Part shown: positions 1 to 8,236 of the stretch, one piece after another | Layout: each line of letters starts with the position of its first letter | How positions within the stretch are numbered: the first letter of the stretch is position 1 | Assembly (NCBI GenBank): GCA_947504045.1 | Contig: CANNFY010000001.1 | Coordinates: 930,001 to 994,000 of the forward strand | Length of the DNA stretch: 64,000 bases | Reading direction: 5' to 3' | DNA from: an uncultured Maribacter sp. | Lineage (GTDB): Bacteria; Bacteroidota; Bacteroidia; Flavobacteriales; Flavobacteriaceae | Notes under the pieces: generated by a model | Seen by the model: the letters and a program-made list of their open reading frames with translations, nothing else | Database searches by the model: none | Told to the model about the DNA's origin: nothing | Translations under genes and position numbers: made by a program

Positions 1-1218
1 GCAGCATACTTTCTTGTAAATATGCCAGAAGTTGGAGGAATAAAAGCTTTAATGGCCAATGAGAATGTCACCGATAAATTATCTATTTTACCAGATTTTA
101 GTAATAAAAAAGCTCTTATAACTTTATTTATTATTCCACTAGCTGTACAATGGTGGAGTTCATGGTATCCTGGCGCTGAGCCAGGAGGAGGAGGTTATAT
201 AGCACAAAGAATGTTAGCTGCAAAGGATGAAAACCATGCTATTGGAGCAACTTTTTTCTTTAACATTATGCATTATGCATTACGCCCTTGGCCATGGATT
301 CTTGTGGCATTAGCATCTCTTGTAGTATTTCCAGATATTGCTAGTATACAAGAAGCTTTTCCTAATATTACAGAAGATAAATTAGGGCACGATTTAGCTT
401 ACTCTGCAATGCTAACTAAACTTCCAAGTGGACTTTTAGGTTTAGTATTAGCATCTTTAATTGCAGCTTATATGAGTACAATTTCTACCCAATTAAACTG
501 GGGGTCTTCTTATATAGTTTTTGACTTTTATAAACAACAAATTAATCCAAATGCTTCTGAAAAAAGGTTAGTTGCTGTTGGTAGAATAGCAACCGTGGTT
601 TTAATGTTATTTAGTGCAGGTTTAGCATTGGTATTGCAAAATGCATTGCAACTTTTTGATGTGCTTTTAACATTTGGTGCAGGTACTGGACTTATATTTA
701 TTCTACGTTGGTTTTGGTGGCGTATAAATGCTTGGAGCGAAATTACAGCAATGTTTGCCTCAGGATTAATATCTATTATTTTAAAATTTACGCCTATTGG
801 AGACTTCTTTTTTGCTACAGAAACTGGCGTTTTTCCAGATTGGATGGAATACCCTTTTGTTGTAATTATAACTACCTTAATATGGCTAGCAGCAACTTTT
901 ATAACACAACCAGAATCTTCAGAGGTATTACAAAATTTTTATAAAAAAATACAGCCAGGTGGCCCTGGGTGGAATACTGTAATAACTAATGCAGAAAAAA
1001 ATAATATTTTTATAAAAAATAAAGAAGAAAAGTGGAGTGTGCCTAACGGTATATATGCAATGGTTGTTGGTTGCGTACTTATTTATTCTTGTATGTTTGC
1101 TACAGGGTATTGGATTTATGGCAAAACAACATTAGCACTAACTTTAACAGTAGTTGCAATAGTTTCTGCATTGGCTTTAATAAAAATATGGAAAGCCCTT
1201 AAAGAAGATATTTTATAG
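1..1218 (+). CDS. Sodium:solute symporter (SSS family), C-terminal part
   Basis: The reading frame is open from base 1, so the gene starts upstream of the window; the first ATG at 22 is internal. The visible 405 residues are a polytopic membrane protein with about eight hydrophobic segments. The stretch WWSSWYPGAEPGGGGY followed by a helix and QRMLAAKDE is typical of the SSS core, where sodium and substrate bind, and the later helix with the AAYMSTISTQLNWGSS stretch is the family's conserved Na2-site helix. The substrate cannot be read from this part. It ends 2 bases before the convergent ribE gene, with no terminator between them. The family call is firm; the substrate is unknown. Confidence 0.85.
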   Translation, partial: AAYFLVNMPEVGGIKALMANENVTDKLSILPDFSNKKALITLFIIPLAVQWWSSWYPGAEPGGGGYIAQRMLAAKDENHAIGATFFFNIMHYALRPWPWILVALASLVVFPDIASIQEAFPNITEDKLGHDLAYSAMLTKLPSGLLGLVLASLIAAYMSTISTQLNWGSSYIVFDFYKQQINPNASEKRLVAVGRIATVVLMLFSAGLALVLQNALQLFDVLLTFGAGTGLIFILRWFWWRINAWSEITAMFASGLISIILKFTPIGDFFFATETGVFPDWMEYPFVVIITTLIWLAATFITQPESSEVLQNFYKKIQPGGPGWNTVITNAEKNNIFIKNKEEKWSVPNGIYAMVVGCVLIYSCMFATGYWIYGKTTLALTLTVVAIVSALALIKIWKALKEDIL

Positions 1219-1220
1219 TG

Positions 1221-1811
1221 TTACCCTCTGTTAGCCATTAGTTTAGAAACATATTTTCCTATAACATCAAACTCTAGGTTAACTACAGTTCCTACTTTAT
1301 AGGAACCAAAACGAGTATGTTCATACGTATAAGGTATAATAGCTACACTAAAGGTATTTTTTCCAGAATTTACTACGGTTAAACTTGTGCCATCAATAGT
1401 AATAGAACCTTTCTCTATTGTAGGGTTATTTAGTATTGGGTCATATTCAAAAGAAAAAAACCAACTTCCATTTTTTTCAGAAATAGAAGTGCATTTTCCA
1501 GTTTGATCTACATGCCCTTGTACTATATGGCCATCTAACCTAGAACCTAAAATCATGGCACGTTCTAAGTTTACTTTTTCTCCAACAGTAAGTGTATTTA
1601 AGTTTGTTTTTTCTAAAGTTTCATTAATAGCAGTAACAGTATATTCTTGGTCTTTTATAGCAACAACAGTTAAACAAACCCCATTATGAGCAACACTTTG
1701 GTCAATTTTTAATTCAGAAGTTATAGTAGATGTAACGGTAATATGTAAATTACTATCTTCCTTCTTTAAATTAGTAATTTCACCTAGTATTTCAATTATA
1801 CCTGTAAACAT
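1221..1811 (-). CDS. ribE: Riboflavin synthase, alpha subunit
   Basis: This 196-residue protein catalyses dismutation of two 6,7-dimethyl-8-ribityllumazine molecules to riboflavin in the cytoplasm. It starts with the family signature MFTGIIE and contains two lumazine-binding barrel repeats: the first carries HNGVCLTV and the second DGTSLTVV, joined through GHIVQGHVD. The length is slightly short of the usual 200-215. It is divergent from pdxA across a 58-bp gap that must hold both promoters. The gene stands alone rather than in a rib operon. Confidence 0.95.
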   Translation of the reverse strand: MFTGIIEILGEITNLKKEDSNLHITVTSTITSELKIDQSVAHNGVCLTVVAIKDQEYTVTAINETLEKTNLNTLTVGEKVNLERAMILGSRLDGHIVQGHVDQTGKCTSISEKNGSWFFSFEYDPILNNPTIEKGSITIDGTSLTVVNSGKNTFSVAIIPYTYEHTRFGSYKVGTVVNLEFDVIGKYVSKLMANRG

Positions 1812-1828
1812 GTGTCGTTTTATTTAAG

Positions 1829-1861
1829 TAATTTTGTAGAATATATTTAGATACAAAGGTA
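1829..1861. promoter_or_regulatory. Divergent ribE/pdxA promoter region
   Basis: Two -7 boxes of the Bacteroidota type TAnnTTTG lie in the 58-bp gap: TAATTTTG on the plus strand (1829-1836, for pdxA) and TACCTTTG on the minus strand (1854-1861, for ribE). No TTG -33 element sits at the usual 19-bp spacing for either, so the assignment is moderate. Confidence 0.45.
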
Positions 1862-1869
1862 AAGATATA

Positions 1870-2919
1870 ATGCAGGAAAAAGCGAAAATTAAATTAGGTA
1901 TATCTATAGGAGACTTAAATGGTATAGGTTGCGAGGTTGTTTTAAAAACTTTCGCAGACTCTAGAATGTTAGATTTTTGTACTCCTATTGTTTTTGCCTC
2001 AAATAAAACAATATCATTTCAAAAAAATCATTTAAAAATACCAATAAATTATAACGGTATTCCAGATGCCTCTAAAGCGCTAGACGGTAAATTTAATGTA
2101 GTAAACAGTTGGAAAGAAACCCCAAAAATAAATTTTGGAGAAGCAACCGCAGAAGGCGGTAAGTTTGCTATTAGATCATTACAAAAAGCAGTAGAAGCTT
2201 TAAAACAAGGTACTATAGATGTTTTAGTAACAGCACCTATTAATAAAAACAACATACAAAGTAAAGATTTTAATTTTCCAGGCCATACAGATTATTTGGC
2301 AAAAGAATTAAATGGGCAGAGCTTAATGTTTATGGTTACTGATGATTTAAAAGTAGGCCTTTTAACAGATCATGTTGCTGTTAAAGATGTTTCTGCGGCT
2401 ATTACTACAAAATTAATTAAAGATAAAATACAGGTTATAGAAGATTCTTTGAAAAAGGATTTTGCCATAAACAAACCTAAAATAGCACTTTTAGGTATTA
2501 ATCCGCATAGTGGAGATAATGGTGTAATTGGAAAAGAAGACGACCAAATTTTAAAGCCTGTAATAAAAGAATTAGCAAATAAAGGCCATTTGGTTTACGG
2601 GCCATATGCCGCAGATAGTTTTTTTGGCTCAGATAGTTATAAAAAGTTTGATGCTATTTTAGCAGCATACCATGATCAAGGTTTAATTCCGTTTAAAACA
2701 TTATCTTTTGGTAATGGAGTAAATTATACCGCAGGTTTAAGTAAGGTAAGAACCTCGCCAGACCATGGTACTGCCTATGAAATAGCAGGAAAAGGCAAGG
2801 CAGACCATAGTTCTTTTAAAGAAGCTGTGTATTGTGCACTACAAATTTTTAGAAATAGAGAAGAGTATTTAGAGCTCACAGAAAACCCTTTAAAAAAGCA
2901 AAAAATTGCTAGGAAATAA
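1870..2919 (+). CDS. pdxA: 4-hydroxythreonine-4-phosphate dehydrogenase
   Basis: The 349-residue protein oxidises 4-phosphooxy-threonine to the precursor of the pyridoxal-5-phosphate ring (DXP-dependent vitamin B6 pathway). It begins with the family stretch GISIGDLNGIG. The metal-binding histidines are visible in FPGHTDYLAKEL (about residue 139) and AAYHDQGLIPFK (about 273), and VLVTAPINK precedes the first one. The length is normal. It is divergent from ribE and followed by a separate promoter for the yceD operon, so it is probably monocistronic. Confidence 0.95.
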   Translation: MQEKAKIKLGISIGDLNGIGCEVVLKTFADSRMLDFCTPIVFASNKTISFQKNHLKIPINYNGIPDASKALDGKFNVVNSWKETPKINFGEATAEGGKFAIRSLQKAVEALKQGTIDVLVTAPINKNNIQSKDFNFPGHTDYLAKELNGQSLMFMVTDDLKVGLLTDHVAVKDVSAAITTKLIKDKIQVIEDSLKKDFAINKPKIALLGINPHSGDNGVIGKEDDQILKPVIKELANKGHLVYGPYAADSFFGSDSYKKFDAILAAYHDQGLIPFKTLSFGNGVNYTAGLSKVRTSPDHGTAYEIAGKGKADHSSFKEAVYCALQIFRNREEYLELTENPLKKQKIARK

Positions 2920-2969
2920 GTATTGTATTAAAACACAATGATTTATTGTTTAAATTTAAGGAGTAAAAA

Positions 2970-2999
2970 TTGGGTATTATTAAAATAATAGTATCTTTG
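2970..2999 (+). promoter_or_regulatory. Promoter of the yceD-rpmF operon
   Basis: TTG at 2970-2972, a 19-bp spacer and TATCTTTG at 2992-2999 match the Bacteroidota primary sigma factor consensus TTG-N19-TAnnTTTG exactly. The predicted transcript starts near 3005, about 40 nt before the yceD ATG. It is one of the best promoters in the window. Confidence 0.8.
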
Positions 3000-3046
3000 C
3001 ACCCCCTATTAAGTAGGTGGGCGTTCTAAATTTAAGTGTTTATACG

Positions 3047-3583
3047 ATGAAGCAAAAGGAGTTTACCATTCCTTTCTCAGGATTGAAGCAAGGGAAACAT
3101 GAATTTAAGTTCGTAATTAATAACGAGTTCTTTGAATCTTTTGAATATGATGAATTTAATAATGCAGATGTAGATTTATCTGTAGTATTAAACAAAACGA
3201 GCACTATGATGGAGCTCGATTTTATTGCATCAGGTAGCGTAAATGTTAACTGCGATACTACAAACGAACCCTATAATCAATCAGTAGATTCTGATATACA
3301 ATTAATAGTTAAGTTTGGAGAAGCATTTAATAATGAGGACGATGAAATTTTAATATTACCTCATGGGGAATATGAAGTGAATATTGCTCAGTACGTTTAT
3401 GAAATGCTTGTTTTAGCTGTACCTCAAAAAAGAGTACACCCTGGAATAGCAGACGGCACTCTAAAATCGGAAGCTTTAGATAAGTTAGAGGAGTTGCAAC
3501 CAAAAGCAAAAGATATAAAAGATAATAAAGAAGAAAGTGATCCCAGATGGGACGAATTAAAAAAACTATTAACGGATAAATAA
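3047..3583 (+). CDS. YceD/DUF177 family protein
   Basis: This 178-residue acidic protein belongs to the YceD (DUF177) family, encoded just upstream of rpmF across bacteria. E. coli YceD is linked to 23S rRNA accumulation; the role here is inferred. A strongly hydrophilic C-terminus (DPRWDELKKLL) and a pair of cysteine-poor beta regions are seen. The frame could be extended to a GTG at 3017, but ATG 3047 (MKQKEFTIPF) is preferred because the promoter predicts a transcript start near 3005 and the family begins at this point. It lies 6 bp before rpmF in the same operon. Confidence 0.85.
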   Translation: MKQKEFTIPFSGLKQGKHEFKFVINNEFFESFEYDEFNNADVDLSVVLNKTSTMMELDFIASGSVNVNCDTTNEPYNQSVDSDIQLIVKFGEAFNNEDDEILILPHGEYEVNIAQYVYEMLVLAVPQKRVHPGIADGTLKSEALDKLEELQPKAKDIKDNKEESDPRWDELKKLLTDK

Positions 3584-3589
3584 GTAATA

Positions 3590-3787
3590 ATGGCACATCC
3601 TAAAAGAAAAATTTCCAAAACAAGGAGAGACAAAAGAAGAACACATTACAAAGCTGTAGCTCCTACTTTGGCAACAGATTCAACAACTGGTGAAATGCAC
3701 TTATACCATAGAGCACACTGGCACGAAGGAAAATTATACTACAGAGGTCAGGTTTTAGTAGACAAAACTGTTGAAGCAGAAGCTTAA
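3590..3787 (+). CDS. rpmF: 50S ribosomal protein L32
   Basis: The 65-residue basic protein starts [17 protein letters not shown], the L32 signature, and continues with [13 protein letters not shown]. There is no zinc-binding CxxC pair, so this is the zinc-independent form. It follows yceD by 6 bp in the conserved yceD-rpmF-fabH order. A strong terminator follows 17 bp downstream, so much of the transcript probably ends here before fabH. Confidence 0.97.
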   Translation: MAHPKRKISKTRRDKRRTHYKAVAPTLATDSTTGEMHLYHRAHWHEGKLYYRGQVLVDKTVEAEA

Positions 3788-3803
3788 ATAATAAGATATA
3801 TGT

Positions 3804-3843
3804 AAAAAACTCTCTCATTGTTTTAATGATGAGAGTTTTTTTT
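3804..3843 (+). terminator. Terminator after rpmF
   Basis: A hairpin with AACTCTC and TCATT arms paired to AATGA and GAGAGTT (one bulged T) is flanked by A and T runs and ends in eight T. The symmetrical A/T runs would let it work in either direction. Confidence 0.85.
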
Positions 3844-3890
3844 GTTTTATTTTTTTGGTATAAAGTACTTTTTTAAAAAGTAAAATTTAA

Positions 3891-3914
3891 AATCCCGAAT
3901 AGGGATTCTTTTTT
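3891..3914 (+). terminator. Second hairpin before fabH
   Basis: AATCCC pairs with GGGATT across a five-base loop, followed by CTTTTTT. The 6-bp stem is shorter than that of the first terminator. It may be a backup terminator or an attenuator for read-through into fabH. Confidence 0.5.
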
Positions 3915-4022
3915 ATAAAAAGTTAAAAAATGATGGTTTTTCCGCAAAAAGTCGCAAAAAATCATTAATTTTCGACGATTTTGATTCGTTTTTGAAGTTT
4001 TTTACCCAAAAGCAACTAATAC

Positions 4023-5015
4023 ATGAACAAACTTACCGCAGCTATTACTGCTGTTGGGGGCTATGTCCCTAAGCATATTTTAACCAACAAAATGTTGGAA
4101 GAAATTGTAGATACCAATGATGAGTGGATAACTACTAGAACTGGTATAAAAGAAAGAAGAATTCTAAAAAAAGACGAAGGGGAAGGCACTTCCTACCTAG
4201 CAATTAAAGCAGCGGAAGATTTAATTGCTAAGAAAAATATAAACCCAGAAGAAATAGATTTGGTGGTTGTAGCAACTGCTACACCAGATAATATGGTTGC
4301 ATCTACTGCTGCATTTGTTGCTTCAGAAATTGGAGCAACTAACGCTTTTGCTTACGATTTGTTGGCAGCATGCTCAAGTTTTCTTTTTGGATTATCTACT
4401 ATAGCTAGTTATATAGAGTCTGGTAGATACAAAAAGGTATTACTTATAGGCGCAGATAAAATGTCTTCTATATTAGATTATACAGATAGAACCACCTGTA
4501 TTATTTTTGGAGATGGAGCAGGAGCAGTACTTATGGAACCAAATTCTGAAGGTTTAGGATTACAAGATGAGTATTTAAGATCAGATGGTACTGGAAGACA
4601 GTTTTTAGGAATGGAAGGTGGCGGATCTTTAATGCCGGCAACTATAGAGTCTGTAAAAAACAAGAAACACTATATTTTTCAAGAAGGTAGAACGGTATTT
4701 AAATTTGCTGTATCTAATATGGCAAATGCAGCTGCAGAAATCATGAAACGTAATAACTTAAGTGATACAGATGTAGACTGGCTAGTACCACACCAAGCTA
4801 ATAAAAGAATTATTGATGCTACATCTAACAGAATGGGATTAGATGAAGATAAAGTAATGATGAATATTCAAAGGTACGGAAATACTACCTCTGGAACCTT
4901 ACCACTATTGTTGTGGGATTATGAAAAACAATTAAAAAAAGGCGACAACCTTGTATTTGCTGCTTTTGGAGGTGGCTTTACTTGGGGTTCTATTTATTTA
5001 AAATGGGCCTATTAA
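4023..5015 (+). CDS. fabH: 3-oxoacyl-ACP synthase III (KAS III)
   Basis: This 330-residue enzyme condenses acetyl-CoA (or a branched starter acyl-CoA) with malonyl-ACP to begin fatty acid synthesis. The catalytic triad is complete: Cys117 in AACSSF, His257 in VPHQANKR and Asn287 in YGNTTSG. The length matches the family. It sits upstream of accB and accC, which supply malonyl-CoA, so initiation and substrate supply are co-encoded. No clear TAnnTTTG box was found in the 235-bp gap upstream, so expression may depend on read-through past the two hairpins. Confidence 0.96.
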   Translation: MNKLTAAITAVGGYVPKHILTNKMLEEIVDTNDEWITTRTGIKERRILKKDEGEGTSYLAIKAAEDLIAKKNINPEEIDLVVVATATPDNMVASTAAFVASEIGATNAFAYDLLAACSSFLFGLSTIASYIESGRYKKVLLIGADKMSSILDYTDRTTCIIFGDGAGAVLMEPNSEGLGLQDEYLRSDGTGRQFLGMEGGGSLMPATIESVKNKKHYIFQEGRTVFKFAVSNMANAAAEIMKRNNLSDTDVDWLVPHQANKRIIDATSNRMGLDEDKVMMNIQRYGNTTSGTLPLLLWDYEKQLKKGDNLVFAAFGGGFTWGSIYLKWAY

Positions 5016-5052
5016 ATTATTAAAAGAACAACCAACTTAATATATTTTTATT

Positions 5053-5541
5053 ATGGATATTAAAGAAATTCAAAGCCTAATTAAATTTGTGGCAAAATCT
5101 GGAGCTAGTGAAGTAAAACTAGAAACAGATGATTTAAAAATAACAATTAGAACTGGATCATTAAATTCTGGTTCAGAAACAACATATGTACAACAAATTC
5201 CTGTTGCACAACAAGCAATGGCTCCTGCTCCGGTTGCAGCAGCGCCAGTTGCAGAATCAGCTCCAGCTGCAGCAGCACCTGCAGAAGATGAAAATTCTAA
5301 ATATATTACAGTTAAGTCTCCAATAATAGGTACTTTTTATAGAAAACCATCACCAGACAAACCATCTTTTGTTGAGGTTGGTAGCACTATTGCTGAAGGA
5401 GATGTGCTTTGTGTTATTGAAGCAATGAAATTATTTAATGATATTGAGTCTGAAGTATCAGGAAAAATTGTAAAAATATTAGTAGACGATTCTTCTCCAG
5501 TAGAATTTGATCAACCACTATTCTTAGTAGATCCATCTTAA
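5053..5541 (+). CDS. accB: Biotin carboxyl carrier protein of acetyl-CoA carboxylase
   Basis: The 162-residue carrier carries biotin on Lys126 in the motif EAMKLFND. An N-terminal domain (1-50) is followed by an Ala/Pro-rich flexible linker (about 50-78) and the C-terminal biotinyl domain with the usual thumb region (TFYRKPSPDKPSFVEVG). It transfers the carboxyl group from AccC to the carboxyltransferase, whose genes are not in this window. The gap to accC is 75 bp. Confidence 0.96.
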   Translation: MDIKEIQSLIKFVAKSGASEVKLETDDLKITIRTGSLNSGSETTYVQQIPVAQQAMAPAPVAAAPVAESAPAAAAPAEDENSKYITVKSPIIGTFYRKPSPDKPSFVEVGSTIAEGDVLCVIEAMKLFNDIESEVSGKIVKILVDDSSPVEFDQPLFLVDPS

Positions 5542-5616
5542 GAGATTTTAAATAGTTTAATACTAGTTTCTAGTACTAGTAACTGATTAGAGTTTAAAAT
5601 TTAAAATTTAAAAAAG

Positions 5617-6960
5617 ATGTTTAAAAAAATACTTATTGCCAATAGAGGAGAAATAGCACTACGTGTTATTAGAACCTGTAAAGAAATGGGAATAAAAACA
5701 GTAGCTGTTTATTCCAAAGCAGATGAAGAAAGTTTGCATGTAAGATTTGCAGATGAAGCTGTTTGTATAGGACCAGCACCAAGTAGTGAGTCTTATTTAA
5801 AAATTCCAAATATTATTGCTGCTGCAGAAATAACAAATGCAGATGCTATACACCCAGGATACGGATTTTTATCAGAAAATTCTAAATTTTCTAAAATTTG
5901 TGCAGAACATGATATTAAATTTATTGGAGCATCTGGGGAGCATATTGATAAGATGGGAGATAAGGCAACTGCTAAATTAACCATGAAAGAAGCAGGTGTA
6001 CCTACTGTACCAGGATCAGATGGGTTATTAAAAGATGTAGATGATGCATTAGAAATAGCTGAGAAAATGGGATATCCTGTTATGATTAAAGCAACTGCAG
6101 GTGGTGGTGGTAAAGGTATGCGTGCCGTATGGAGCGCAGAAGAAATGCCAGACCTTTTCGAAAGTGCAGTACAAGAAGCAACTGCAGCCTTTGGTAATGG
6201 AGGTATGTATATGGAGAAGCTTATTGAGGAGCCAAGACACATAGAAATACAAATAGTAGGAGACCAATACGGTAAAGCCTGTCACTTATCTGAAAGAGAT
6301 TGTTCTGTACAAAGAAGACATCAAAAATTAACGGAAGAAACACCATCTCCGTTTATGACAGATAAGCTTAGAGACGCTATGGGTAAAGCTGCAGTAAAAG
6401 CTGCAGAATATATAAAATATGAAGGTGCAGGTACTATAGAATTTTTGGTAGATAAGCACAGAAAGTTCTATTTTATGGAGATGAATACTCGTATTCAAGT
6501 AGAACACCCAATTACAGAACAAGTAATAGACTACGATTTAATTAGAGAGCAAATTTTAGTAGCAGGTGGTGTACCTATTTCAGGTAAAAACTATCTACCA
6601 AAGTTACACTCTATAGAATGTAGAATTAATGCAGAAGACCCTTATAACGGGTTTAGACCATCACCAGGAAAAATAACTACATTACATATTCCTGGAGGTC
6701 ATGGTGTTCGTATGGATACGCATGTATATAGTGGTTACATTATACCACCAAACTACGATTCTATGATTGCTAAATTAATTACCACTGCACAAACACGTGA
6801 AGAGGCAATTAATAAAATGAAAAGAGCATTAGATGAATTTGTTATTGAAGGTGTAAAAACTACAATACCTTTTCACAGACAATTAATGGATCATCCAGAT
6901 TATTTAGCTGGTAATTATACTACAGCATTTATGGACGATTTTGAAATGGATTCTAAATAA
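5617..6960 (+). CDS. accC: Biotin carboxylase subunit of acetyl-CoA carboxylase
   Basis: This 447-residue ATP-grasp enzyme carboxylates biotin on AccB using ATP and bicarbonate. It starts with [16 protein letters not shown]. The glycine-rich ATP loop GGGGKGMR is seen near residue 165, [13 protein letters not shown] near 231 and [14 protein letters not shown] near 290 (metal and bicarbonate/biotin site). The length fits stand-alone AccC. It is the last gene of the operon and is followed by a perfect terminator. Confidence 0.97.
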   Translation: MFKKILIANRGEIALRVIRTCKEMGIKTVAVYSKADEESLHVRFADEAVCIGPAPSSESYLKIPNIIAAAEITNADAIHPGYGFLSENSKFSKICAEHDIKFIGASGEHIDKMGDKATAKLTMKEAGVPTVPGSDGLLKDVDDALEIAEKMGYPVMIKATAGGGGKGMRAVWSAEEMPDLFESAVQEATAAFGNGGMYMEKLIEEPRHIEIQIVGDQYGKACHLSERDCSVQRRHQKLTEETPSPFMTDKLRDAMGKAAVKAAEYIKYEGAGTIEFLVDKHRKFYFMEMNTRIQVEHPITEQVIDYDLIREQILVAGGVPISGKNYLPKLHSIECRINAEDPYNGFRPSPGKITTLHIPGGHGVRMDTHVYSGYIIPPNYDSMIAKLITTAQTREEAINKMKRALDEFVIEGVKTTIPFHRQLMDHPDYLAGNYTTAFMDDFEMDSK

Positions 6961-6966
6961 AAATAT

Positions 6967-6997
6967 AAAAGCCCCAATGTAAATTGGGGCTTTTTTT
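6967..6997 (+). terminator. Terminator after accC
   Basis: AAAAGCCCCAAT pairs perfectly with ATTGGGGCTTTT (12 bp, GTAA tetraloop), and the T run continues to 6997. It closes the yceD-accC operon. Confidence 0.92.
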
Positions 6998-7114
6998 ATA
7001 AATTATAATTAAGTACCCTGTTTTCAGGGTGTTAATATCACTATTAACCACCTAGTTCTTAGTTTAAATTGTATTTACTTTTGTTTAATAATAAACCAAA
7101 GACACTATATTAAA

Positions 7115-7435
7115 ATGCAAAAGCTAAATTTTAAACCATTTAAAAAAGCGGAATTAATAGAATCGTTAAAAGAAAAATTTCCACAATATAAAGTTCAAAA
7201 TACTTTTGGCAACTTACAAGTAAGAACTAGTGGATTTACAGCAACAGGAAATGTTCAGGTAAAAGTAAATGCCCAAAAAGGAACAATAAAAACACAAACT
7301 AATTATGATAACATTTTTATCTTCATGTTAGTGTCTTTTCCTATTGGAATATACATTTATATAAAAAAAGAGAAACAAAAGAAAATGGAACAAGAGGTTG
7401 TATCTATGTTACATAATTTATTGGAAACTGTTTAA
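7115..7435 (+). CDS. Small membrane protein of unknown function
   Basis: Not recognised. The 106-residue protein has a basic N-terminal soluble part (about 1-65, beginning MQKLNFKPFKKAEL), one strong hydrophobic segment at about 66-85 (FIFMLVSFPIGIYIYI), and a charged C-terminal tail. A -7 box TACTTTTG lies at 7076-7083, about 30 bp upstream, though without a TTG at good spacing. It is flanked by the accC terminator and a lipoprotein gene 105 bp downstream, so it is probably transcribed alone. Confidence 0.6.
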   Translation: MQKLNFKPFKKAELIESLKEKFPQYKVQNTFGNLQVRTSGFTATGNVQVKVNAQKGTIKTQTNYDNIFIFMLVSFPIGIYIYIKKEKQKKMEQEVVSMLHNLLETV

Positions 7436-7540
7436 AAAATGACTTTTTGCTCTTTTATAAGTGTAGTAAATAAAGAGTATATATTTAATACAATTTTAAG
7501 TTAAATTACGTGTTACTTAATACTAGATTAACCAACCATT

Positions 7541-8227
7541 ATGATTAAAAAGATAGTTACCTATTTTAGCTTATTTGTTTGTATTTCCTTATGTACTAGT
7601 TGTTTTGAAATTTTAGAAGAAATAAAGCTAAATAAAGATGGTAGCGGCACTATTATGGTTACTCTAAACATGAGTAAGAGTAAAACCAAATTAGCCTCTA
7701 TAATGCTTTTAGATAGCATAAACGGATATAAAATACCTTCGGAAGATGAAATAGATGAATCTTTTAAAGATGTTATATATCATTTAGAAAAGACGGAAGG
7801 AATATCAAACATTAAAAAAACAAAAGATTTTGATAATTATGTTTTTACTATTTCTTGTGATTTTAAGAATGTAGAAAATGTAAATGCCATTTTTAAAGAG
7901 CTTATAAAAAAGCAGAATAAAAATAATTACACCAATTTTACTACTACCAATTTATCTTATAACCCATCAGAAAATGTTTTTAATAGGCATTTTACTTATG
8001 ATAATGCCATAAAAAAATCTTTTAACACCTTAAAAAGTGAAGACCGTAAGGTTTTTGACGATGCTAGTTATACTTGCATATATAGGTTTCAAGATAAAGT
8101 AAAAAGTGTTTCTAATATAGATGCTAAAATAGCACCTAATAAAGGAGCGGTATTTTTAAAAATAGATGCTCTATCTCTAATATTAGGAGAAAAAAATGTT
8201 GAAAATAAAATCCAATTAATCAATTAA
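7541..8227 (+). CDS. Putative lipoprotein of unknown function
   Basis: The 228-residue protein has a lipoprotein signal peptide (hydrophobic stretch then LCTSC, with Cys21 as the lipidation site). After it come a predicted mixed beta-strand/helix domain with LNKDGSGTIMVTLNMSKSK and a long Asn/Lys-rich region. No enzyme motif was found. It is followed after 9 bp by another exported protein gene, so the two and probably the next gene form a three-gene envelope operon (7541-11436). It is likely anchored in the inner or outer membrane facing the periplasm. Confidence 0.65.
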   Translation: MIKKIVTYFSLFVCISLCTSCFEILEEIKLNKDGSGTIMVTLNMSKSKTKLASIMLLDSINGYKIPSEDEIDESFKDVIYHLEKTEGISNIKKTKDFDNYVFTISCDFKNVENVNAIFKELIKKQNKNNYTNFTTTNLSYNPSENVFNRHFTYDNAIKKSFNTLKSEDRKVFDDASYTCIYRFQDKVKSVSNIDAKIAPNKGAVFLKIDALSLILGEKNVENKIQLIN

Positions 8228-8236
8228 TATTTTTAG

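Noticed and set aside
5793-6285. Minus-strand frames opposite accC
   Set aside because: They are shadows of a strongly conserved gene on the other strand, with no promoter or sensible composition.
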